From the NCBI GenBank assembly GCA_020718925.1, contig DYRC01000031.1, positions 1 to 21,234 of the forward strand: a stretch of 21,234 nucleotides of DNA, written 5' to 3'. The notes under the pieces were generated by a model, which did no database searches, was not told the DNA's origin, and saw nothing but the letters and a program-made list of their open reading frames with translations. How positions within the stretch are numbered: position 1 is the first letter of the stretch; each line of letters starts with the position of its first letter. Origin of the DNA: Desulfonema limicola. Its GTDB lineage: Bacteria; Desulfobacterota; Desulfobacteria; Desulfobacterales; DYRC01. The position numbers and the translations under genes were made by a program. This document shows positions 15,901 through 21,234 of the stretch, piece by piece.

Positions 15901-17170
15901 TCGTCAGGCTCGATAACAGCCGGGTCGAGTATTTGGGATTTAAGCAGATCAGCTCAAGCCAAACGCGGATATTCTGAATATGCGCCGGGTTGACTCTGAT
16001 TTGCCAATCATTGCCCACGCCGCCGATTCCGGGCGTCTGAAAGCCCAAATCCAGCACCGAATCAATAAACAGGTTGATCAGATCGCCTTCATCGGTTTTA
16101 TACACGCCCTGCCCCATATTCAGGATACAGTTCAACGCCGTGTCCGGAAATTCTTCGATCCGCTCTTTTAAAATCGAAAAGGTTTTCTGCATGATCTTTT
16201 CGATATTCAGGTGATTTTCATGGGCAATGAGCCAAATCAGGCTACGATTGATTTCGCGCAAAGCTTCCTCGTGAATTGCGGAAAGCCCGGCAATATTTAA
16301 GATATGGAACAAAAAGATAAATTTCCACCGCATTCCCTTGCCGCTTTTGCTTCCGAATTTCATCAATTTCTGCGGAATATTGCGATAACTGTCTGTAAAA
16401 TGATTGTATGCCGGAAGCCTGATAATACGCTTTAACAATTCAAGCGGATCAGCCGTGTTTTGCGAAATTTTTTCCAATTCGGCAGCAATTTCCCTGATTC
16501 GGCTCAGAGAAATATCTGTAAAAAACGCATCCAATCCGTTGTTGACTTCTGCGGATTCTGCTTTGAACCATTCCCACGGATCAGCCTGATTCAGCCAATA
16601 TGCGTAAGTGTGCCGATAATATCGGAGCAGTAGGGAAGTGAGAAGTGAGACGTGAGACGTGAGAAGTGCTGACGATTTTTTCAGCAGCGATTCGGCGATT
16701 TTTTCAAGCCGATAATAGCTTTTCACAAATAAAAAGAAATTTGCGTCTTCATACTTAGCAATGCGCTCAAACGACTGATCCAGAACCCCGATAAATTTTT
16801 CAATGCCGGGCTTGGCTTCTTTGATTATTTTTTCGATAAACAACAACAGATTATCCGCAGCTTCCGAGCGAATCTCAACACTTGGCGAGGTCTGAATCAC
16901 GCACAGAAAAATATCTGCAAATCGCTGTGCGGCATTGCCGCCGTCTGCGTGATCATTCATCAGATGAAAATAATTCAACGCATAGTTCCGCGCTTCTTTG
17001 ACAATAAACTGAAGATTTTTCTGCGGATGAGACAGCTCTTTTAAAAATGTTGTTACGCCTTCGGTCAGTCCGAAATACTGGGACATGACCTCCTGAATCA
17101 CAATGTATCTGGGAGCGATATCAACATTTATATTGCTGATATTGGCTTGAAGGGCTTGGGATTGTATCAA
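12992..17170 (-). CDS. Dikinase-like protein: long novel N-terminus + PPDK ATP-grasp + phospho-histidine domain
   Basis: A 1392-aa cytoplasmic protein related at its C-terminus to PPDK and PEP synthase. Residues from about 895 to 1245 form the ATP-grasp region: LGNKGFNLVKL, VFSVRSGSSISQPGMMDT, QSGTGVFFTHNP and the closing LLQTRDM. The swivelling domain follows, with H1329 in GGMTSHAAVVAH as the expected phospho-histidine. The protein ends 63 residues later, so the PEP/pyruvate-binding barrel of true PPDK is absent. The first 870 or so residues are mostly helical and unrecognised. It therefore probably transfers a phosphoryl group from ATP through H1329 to an unknown acceptor, as rifampicin phosphotransferase and glucan dikinases do with other domain orders. 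Automatic annotation as PEP synthase would be misleading. The start is TTG with AAAGGAA at 17177-17183, 6 bases upstream. A 7-base tandem repeat lies in codons 168-178. Confidence 0.8.
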   Translation of the reverse strand: MIQSQALQANISNINVDIAPRYIVIQEVMSQYFGLTEGVTTFLKELSHPQKNLQFIVKEARNYALNYFHLMNDHADGGNAAQRFADIFLCVIQTSPSVEIRSEAADNLLLFIEKIIKEAKPGIEKFIGVLDQSFERIAKYEDANFFLFVKSYYRLEKIAESLLKKSSALLTSHVSLLTSLLLRYYRHTYAYWLNQADPWEWFKAESAEVNNGLDAFFTDISLSRIREIAAELEKISQNTADPLELLKRIIRLPAYNHFTDSYRNIPQKLMKFGSKSGKGMRWKFIFLFHILNIAGLSAIHEEALREINRSLIWLIAHENHLNIEKIMQKTFSILKERIEEFPDTALNCILNMGQGVYKTDEGDLINLFIDSVLDLGFQTPGIGGVGNDWQIRVNPAHIQNIRVWLELICLNPKYSTRLLSSLTIYLSLYGVFIKDTELFPRNITVLLNSNIGPVYNLVKQLARLFPVYFNDIGAEGSLRDISTRIDEITHRRDVLVHFLRKQTHVESSNRVISFIEAVFAFWQTKDKKCLEPFVPPNIYEQINAGGHYVDGMHRIFSYLAAEKNMMPEQFLAITEEELNSAIAEISDTSADDAERAALAVAFYKLLHQKYNISASEIHHYLMQLSAEGFPNIHKLKSALEETDIRERVFKLLEFLEILKEMILSSKTYEIRENIYKKRHFTVDIPSMYGNYHELKFDALGLTFRVESLVNVLFEQIIESIDLSLITKAAFEKIYDVLILFNKALRADGIASVEFERQLDLLNHSLEASGFTFTQYLDIFKGFVKAVTNIVNDHFTNIHEKNLDKILSRLHSERILLKYLSSEQGSRDDERFGHRVSEVFFRDRIALCIGLQQLDVFFGRILKTLYDQSYKVPSGKLRLLLNYDPKRAMMSIDRQDDRITSIIYLGNKGFNLVKLHNFGFPVPPGFIITTEIFRCRDIIDGYKPAEKNFREQVAAMILQMETLTGKKFADPSNPLVFSVRSGSSISQPGMMDTFLNVGMNEKIAEGLARKTGNGWFAWDNYRRFVQCYGMSYDLNRDDFDAIIKAHKKQCNIPLKRGFTGDQMKQVALAYKNRVKDSGIDIPEDPFEQLLMTIKQVLNSWDFPKAQAYRQIMGISDDWGTAVTVQSMVFGNMSRQSGTGVFFTHNPKWSEDSLRLWGDFTLGNQGEDVVSGLVNTLPISIIQQDSEMRDTDTTLESHFPHIYNALKELANDLIYKKGWSPQEMEFTFEGPTPDKLYLLQTRDMAMRELKKAPVFDSDSVKGKSVMGNGIGVCGGAMSGRVVFTLDEISAWRRCEPDTALILLRNDTVPDDIREVNAADGLLTARGGMTSHAAVVAHRLGKTCVVGCGNLICNEEHKNCVFNNELFIKSGDYLSIDGREGVIYHGFIPVREEQL
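16638..16668. repeat. Heptanucleotide tandem repeat inside the dikinase-like gene
   Basis: Four consecutive 7-base units GTGAGAA, GTGAGAC, GTGAGAC, GTGAGAA and a final GTG lie within the coding region, read on the - strand as a Leu/Thr/Ser/His-rich stretch near residues 168-178 (LLTSHVSLLTS). Because 7 is not a multiple of 3, gain or loss of one unit would shift the frame early in the 1392-aa protein. Similar heptamer arrays are known as interspersed repeats in cyanobacteria and other large genomes. Confidence 0.8.
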
Positions 17171-17354
17171 TTTGCGTTCCTTTCAATATGCAGTGCGTTA
17201 TGCCTGTGTATCACACGAAGCGGTTTATTTTCAAGGATAAACGGTAGGATATTCCTACTGAATCAATACAATTTTCAATCCATTGATTTAAAAGCCGATC
17301 TGACACAATATTTTACGTCAGGGGAAAACATCAATACGGCTCACGGAGGTCATT
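17171..17354. promoter_or_regulatory. Divergent promoter region between the dikinase-like gene and the 747-aa gene
   Basis: These 184 bases must contain promoters for both divergent genes. A perfect inverted repeat, GTAGGA-TAT-TCCTAC, lies at 17244-17258 near the middle and is a candidate operator that could control both directions. A smaller one, GTGT-ATC-ACAC, lies at 17206-17216. A weak sigma70-like pair toward the + strand is TTGATT at 17283-17288 with CAATAT at 17306-17311. No good pair was found toward the - strand. Ribosome sites close both ends: AAAGGAA for the - gene and GGAGG at 17345-17349 for the + gene. Confidence 0.45.
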
Positions 17355-19598
17355 ATGGCTATGACAATGCGAAAAGATATGTTGGATGATTCAGCAGAGC
17401 AATTATACCGTGAATTGGGCGGAATTGACAGCGGATACATTCAGAAAACTGCGGACATTTCGGATAACACCCTGCGGGATGAAGAAGAAAAGCAGGATAG
17501 GTGGCGATTTCTGATGATTGAAATAGCTCATCTTCTGAGCGCGTACATTTCGGATATCCGGTTTTTAAACGGATTGAAAACGCAGAAAGACTCATTCGGC
17601 GAACTCCTGCAAAGCCTTGAAAAAATTTCCAAAATGCCGGATCATGATGGAAGCATTCTGATTCGCTATCGCGGATTTCCGACCGGAACCGGCGCGTCCC
17701 CAGAGATTGATTATGTGATTGTTTTCGGAAATCTTTCGATAGACGCGGCTGCCGGAACTGCTATGCTCAATCGCATGGGCGTTAAGATGTCTCATCTGTC
17801 CGGGCGTCTGACCAAAGCGTTCAAGGTATTTTCAGAACACGGCGTCAGCACACTTCACATTGAGATTCCCAAAGCGGATCCGCAAGCCATGCAGCAACTG
17901 CGCGATGCGTTGGAAATTATCTCCCGCTACGATCAGGCATTCAAACGAAATTCTCCGATTGTATTTGAAAAAAACGGAAAGCAGACCATTCTGCCTTTAG
18001 CGCTTGATGAAAAAAGTCAGCCTGACATCAATCTCACTCTCTTGTCAGGGCTGAACACCATCCCCCCTCAGAATATGCGGGCAATGGTCGGAAAAATCGG
18101 ACATTGGCTCAAAGAAAACGACTCGCTTCCATACATCAGCGTGTATGACGCAATGTTCAACATTAAAAGCCTTGAGGGAAAACTGATTAAGCCGCTGATT
18201 GAAGTCAACAACATCAAATGGTTATCTCTGGATCGGCAGCATACAGTGGTTTCAAAAGAAAGCGCCAAAGTTTCACGGATAGTTACTGAACGATTCGGCA
18301 ATTCTCCTCAGGCTGCTCAGGTCATTCAGACCGTGTATGGCAAAGATTATCATCAGATCAGTTCCGAACATCTGGGCGAAAGATTGAAATTGGCAACCGA
18401 TCTTTTGGAATCCGTAGGCGACAGCGATAAGAATCAGAATGTTGAAACCGAGGTGCTTCGCAATATCGGCAAAAACTTTGAAGACGTGCAGGATGAGGTA
18501 TTTGAAAACATCATTATCCGAAACGGCGTCTTAAATGTGCGATCCGGCAAAAAAGAGACGGTGATCGGTAAAGTTCATTCGCGGCTTCAGAAAATCGTGT
18601 CGTTTTACAAAGGACGCGCGGATGCTCATAAAAAAATGAAAAATCTTATCAAACGCGGCATAGATTTTGATGCGCGTGATTATCAGAGCATTGCCAAGGA
18701 TTTTGATATTTCGGCAGATAACGCCAAAGAACTGATCGGACTTTTAAAAAGCTGCTTTAACACTGACGGACATTTTTTAAGAAGCATGTTTGAGCGTCAT
18801 ATTCCGGAATTTGCCAGATATGAAAATAAGGTGTTCAGATTTTTATGGCATTATCTCAAAGAAACGCCGATGCGGAATGAACGGGTGGCTTTTTTAAATT
18901 CGCTTCAACTCCTGATTGTAAAAATGAAAAAGCCCGCCAATGCGATTGAAATGCTTTTATCCGACGTTTTAAAAGAACCCGGAAAGGTGAATTTTTCGGA
19001 TCGGAATGCGTTTATGCTCGCAACGCTTCTGCTTCGCAATTATAACCGAGAACTCAATGCAGATATTGAAATGACGCCGGAAGAGGTGTTACAGGTAAAA
19101 AACGGGCTGGATCACGAGGTGGTAAAAGAAATTCTCAGGATACTGGATGCGTATCGGGAGCGGCTGTTTGAAAAAGTAGGAACGATTTATATCTTGCTGA
19201 ATCAGTCTGTTGAATCTGAAAATCCTGACGAAGAGGGGTTTCCGCCAAAGTTTTTGCTGCGATTAGAAAGAGAAATGTATATTTTTTTGTCGCTGTTAGG
19301 CGGAAACACAGCGCGAGCGGTGCTGAGAAGTGCGGTGAAACTTTACGGCAATCCGGTTTCAGGGATTTATCTGTCAAAAACAGGGCGCAATTATGCGGCA
19401 TTGCTGGCGCAGCATCTGACCGTAGCAGTACGCGGACTTCATCGTGCCGGTGAAAAGCAGGATTTGGGTCTGATAGAACAGGTTAAGTCGGAAAAAGCTG
19501 CTTTCTTATCTTTTTCCAAAAATTCCGAATATCTTGCCAAAGTCGGACGGCTGATGACTTACGTTGACAGCGCGTATAGCGGCATATCGCAGCAATAA
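17355..19598 (+). CDS. Uncharacterised 747-aa soluble protein divergent from the dikinase-like gene
   Basis: A large cytoplasmic protein without signal peptide or membrane segments. I do not recognise a family. The N-terminal 110 residues are charged and mostly helical. Residues of about 105-245 read as mixed alpha/beta (SILIRYRGFPTGTG, then EIDYVIVFGNLSID, then STLHIEIPKADP), and the remainder to 747 is mostly helical, with no catalytic signature that I can name. The segment around residues 488-586 shares short motifs with residues 139-214 of the divergent dikinase-like protein (see findings). The start is certain: GGAGG at 17345-17349 lies 5 bases before the ATG. A shared promoter region suggests that it works with the dikinase-like protein, possibly as acceptor or regulator; that is inference from position only. 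Confidence 0.75.
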   Translation: MAMTMRKDMLDDSAEQLYRELGGIDSGYIQKTADISDNTLRDEEEKQDRWRFLMIEIAHLLSAYISDIRFLNGLKTQKDSFGELLQSLEKISKMPDHDGSILIRYRGFPTGTGASPEIDYVIVFGNLSIDAAAGTAMLNRMGVKMSHLSGRLTKAFKVFSEHGVSTLHIEIPKADPQAMQQLRDALEIISRYDQAFKRNSPIVFEKNGKQTILPLALDEKSQPDINLTLLSGLNTIPPQNMRAMVGKIGHWLKENDSLPYISVYDAMFNIKSLEGKLIKPLIEVNNIKWLSLDRQHTVVSKESAKVSRIVTERFGNSPQAAQVIQTVYGKDYHQISSEHLGERLKLATDLLESVGDSDKNQNVETEVLRNIGKNFEDVQDEVFENIIIRNGVLNVRSGKKETVIGKVHSRLQKIVSFYKGRADAHKKMKNLIKRGIDFDARDYQSIAKDFDISADNAKELIGLLKSCFNTDGHFLRSMFERHIPEFARYENKVFRFLWHYLKETPMRNERVAFLNSLQLLIVKMKKPANAIEMLLSDVLKEPGKVNFSDRNAFMLATLLLRNYNRELNADIEMTPEEVLQVKNGLDHEVVKEILRILDAYRERLFEKVGTIYILLNQSVESENPDEEGFPPKFLLRLEREMYIFLSLLGGNTARAVLRSAVKLYGNPVSGIYLSKTGRNYAALLAQHLTVAVRGLHRAGEKQDLGLIEQVKSEKAAFLSFSKNSEYLAKVGRLMTYVDSAYSGISQQ

Positions 19599-19818
19599 TC
19601 CGACGGACTGTGAACCGCCGCCTGCCTTTGTTCAGAACATGGATGTAAATCATAGTTGTTGTTACGGGTGCAATGACTGTCTGACGGGTATCACGATTTA
19701 TTTTTCATTCTGAATTACTGAAATTCGTTGACCTGTAAGACGCATGAATGATACAAAACAAACCGGATGTTCTGCGGAACAAAAAATTCAGATGCCGGAT
19801 ATAGCTTCGGAGGTTAAG
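19599..19818. promoter_or_regulatory. Intergenic segment with candidate promoter for the isochorismatase-like gene
   Basis: This 220-base gap contains a plausible sigma70-like promoter, TTGACC at 19728-19733 and TACAAA at 19752-19757 with an 18-base spacer. It would start transcription about 50-55 bases before the ATG at 19819. The hexamer ACGGGT occurs twice, about 20 bases apart, near 19664 and 19684. No clear terminator hairpin with a U-run was found after the 747-aa gene. Confidence 0.35.
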
Positions 19819-20409
19819 ATGAATCCTGAAAAATTTGCACTGATGATTATTGATATGCAGAATGACTTTGTTCTGCCCGGCGCCCCTGCCTGTGTTGCCG
19901 GCGCTTATGCCACCATCCCCTGTATCAGAAAAATGCTTGATGTTTTCAGGGCAAACAGATGTCCCGTGTTTCATGTGGTGCGGGAATATCGTGCAGATGG
20001 GAGCGATATTGAGATTACCCGGCTCCCCGGTTTTCTCAATGATAAACGCTACATCGTCCCCGGTACCGAAGGATGCAAGATTGTGGACGCTCTGACACCG
20101 ATTGACGGGGAATATCGGATCGTCAAGAACAGATTCAGCGGCTTTATGAATACAGAGTTGGACTTTATGCTGAGACGAGTCGGCGCAACCCGTCTGGTGG
20201 TATGCGGAACTCAGTATCCCAATTGTATTCGGGCGACCATTTTTGATGCGATTTCTTATGGCTATCCTGTCATCAACATCACCGATGCCACGTCAGCGCA
20301 GACTCCGCAGATTGCAGAGGCAAATATCATTGATTTGAAAAACATCGGCGTGGCGTGCATCTCATCTGATGAATTTCTCAAACAGTATGGCTTTAGTCAT
20401 AAACAATAA
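19819..20409 (+). CDS. Isochorismatase-like cysteine hydrolase
   Basis: A 196-aa cytoplasmic enzyme of the isochorismatase-like superfamily, which includes nicotinamidase, N-carbamoylsarcosine amidase and ureidoacrylate hydrolase. The catalytic triad is complete: D12 in IIDMQNDF, K103 in IVKNRFSGF and C136 in CGTQYPNCIRATIFDA. The PNCIRAT form around the cysteine resembles the nicotinamidase-like cysteine hydrolases, but the substrate cannot be fixed from sequence. The frame is open to an ATG at 19744. However, GGAGG at 19809-19813, 5 bases ahead of the ATG at 19819, and a candidate promoter that would sit inside the longer version both favour the shorter start. The adaptor gene follows after 18 bases. 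Confidence 0.92.
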   Translation: MNPEKFALMIIDMQNDFVLPGAPACVAGAYATIPCIRKMLDVFRANRCPVFHVVREYRADGSDIEITRLPGFLNDKRYIVPGTEGCKIVDALTPIDGEYRIVKNRFSGFMNTELDFMLRRVGATRLVVCGTQYPNCIRATIFDAISYGYPVINITDATSAQTPQIAEANIIDLKNIGVACISSDEFLKQYGFSHKQ

Positions 20410-20427
20410 AATAAAGGTATAATCGCT

Positions 20428-21177
20428 GTGAAACGAATTACTTATATCCTGATAGCTATCCTGAGTTTTTCCGTATCTGCATTTTCAGCAGATGCCCCGC
20501 CGCCGGATAATCCCAATATCCGCGTTCTTTTAATCCCGCTTGTGGAGACCGTGCTGTCAAGCGAAATCGCAGCCCGCATTGAAAAAATCACGGTGCGGAT
20601 CGGAGATCGGTTCAAGCATGGGCAGGATCTGATTGTGTTTGATTGCGATATGTATCATGCCCAGCTTCGCAAATCCAAAGCCGAGCTTGATGAGGCGCAT
20701 AAAACGCTGGAGGTCAATCAGCGATTGGATAAGCTGCAATCTGTCAGCCAATTGGAAATCAGCGTGTCCAAAGCCAGAGCCGAAGGTGCTGCCGCAGATG
20801 TATCGCTGAGAAAAACTCAGGTCAATAAATGCTCACTCAAAGCACCGTTTACAGGCAGAGTGGTCAAAGTCAGAGCCAATTCGTATGAATATGTATCGCC
20901 GGGACAGCCGCTTTTGGAAGTGCTGGACGATATTCATCTCAATCTGCAATTGTATGTTCCTTCCAAATGGCTGAAATGGCTGAAAAAAGATGTTAAATTT
21001 TCCGTTCGTATAGATGAAACCGGCAAAGATTATCCGGCTCGTGTTACGTCTTTAGGCGCACGGCTTGATCCGGTGAGTCAGACGCTTGAAATCCGCTCGG
21101 AAATCGAAGGGCAGCATCCCGAACTTCTTGCCGGAATGAGCGGAACCGCTCATTTTACGATTCCTGAAAATCCTTGA
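20428..21177 (+). CDS. Short periplasmic adaptor (HlyD/MFP family, RND-efflux type)
   Basis: A 249-aa protein with a signal peptide (probable cut after AFS, near residue 20), so it is periplasmic. It has the membrane fusion protein layout in reduced form. A first lipoyl half lies at about 40-80 (IEKITVRIGDRFKHGQDLIVFD), a short helical hairpin at about 78-132, a second lipoyl half at about 135-168 (KCSLKAPFTGRVVKVRANSYEYVSPGQPL) and a beta-barrel domain to the end, where GMSGTAHF matches the usual close. It is clearly shorter than typical adaptors of 350-400 residues, lacking the membrane-proximal domain and most of the long hairpin. The start is GTG, with AAAGG about 10 bases upstream. No inner-membrane pump is visible before the window ends. 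Confidence 0.85.
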   Translation: MKRITYILIAILSFSVSAFSADAPPPDNPNIRVLLIPLVETVLSSEIAARIEKITVRIGDRFKHGQDLIVFDCDMYHAQLRKSKAELDEAHKTLEVNQRLDKLQSVSQLEISVSKARAEGAAADVSLRKTQVNKCSLKAPFTGRVVKVRANSYEYVSPGQPLLEVLDDIHLNLQLYVPSKWLKWLKKDVKFSVRIDETGKDYPARVTSLGARLDPVSQTLEIRSEIEGQHPELLAGMSGTAHFTIPENP

Positions 21178-21234
21178 TTTCAAATTAAAAAAATTGGGCT
21201 GATTAATGTTAATTTGTCCGATTATGATATTGAA

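Noticed and set aside
12992..17170. Calling the 1392-aa protein PEP synthase (ppsA) or pyruvate phosphate dikinase
   Set aside because: The PEP/pyruvate-binding domain needed for those reactions is absent from the C-terminus.
17206..17216. CRP-like site (GTGT-ATC-ACAC) upstream of the dikinase-like gene
   Set aside because: The half-site spacing is too short for the CRP consensus and the 4-bp arms could arise by chance.
21178..21234. Open frame continuing after the adaptor stop to the right edge, reading KIGLINVNLSDYDIE
   Set aside because: It might be the beginning of a next gene, but there is no clear start codon or ribosome site and only 57 bases are available.

Overview
The window is 21.2 kb of ordinary-looking bacterial chromosome. 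It most resembles an anaerobic deltaproteobacterium (Desulfobacterota, Desulfobacterales-like). That assignment is an inference from gene content: a corrinoid-activase-like ASKHA protein, a CcdA/thioredoxin pair, a MoxR ATPase, a very large PEP-synthase-like protein, and a palindromic repeat of the kind scattered through large environmental genomes. No rRNA, tRNA, CRISPR array, integrase or transposase was seen. No gap between genes exceeds about 220 bases.

Region A (1-8752, + strand) is a tightly packed run. It holds the tail of an unknown gene, a membrane-anchored M23 murein hydrolase, a GT-C type glycosyltransferase, an AI-2E-family membrane protein, an ASKHA protein related to corrinoid reductive activases but lacking the ferredoxin domain, a macro-domain protein, a DinD-like protein, a periplasmic cyclophilin, a small cupin, a MoxR ATPase and a small two-helix membrane protein. 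Most gaps are under 50 bases. The dinD gene has a visibly different arginine codon usage (AGA/CGA/CGT) from its neighbours.

Region B (8749-17170, - strand) converges on region A; the two terminal stop codons share the four bases TTAA. In transcription order it holds a 1392-aa dikinase-like protein, a 120-bp palindromic repeat, a SEC-C zinc-motif protein, a MORN-repeat lipoprotein, proC, ccdA and a membrane-anchored thioredoxin. The genes after the repeat are spaced 2 to 43 bases apart and could be one operon.

Region C (17355-21177, + strand) diverges from region B across a 184-bp intergenic segment holding an inverted repeat. It holds a 747-aa protein of unknown function, an isochorismatase-like cysteine hydrolase and a short RND-type periplasmic adaptor.

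The best candidate for something undescribed is the divergent pair around 17.2 kb. The 1392-aa protein keeps the ATP-grasp and swivelling phospho-histidine domains of PPDK/PEP synthase. It lacks the PEP/pyruvate barrel and carries about 870 residues of unrecognised helical sequence in front. The divergent 747-aa protein is also unrecognised. By eye it shares a few short motifs with the N-terminal part of the dikinase-like protein. Several start codons were moved from the longest possible position because a clear Shine-Dalgarno site decides them: the macro protein, dinD, moxR, thioredoxin, SEC-C protein and isochorismatase.
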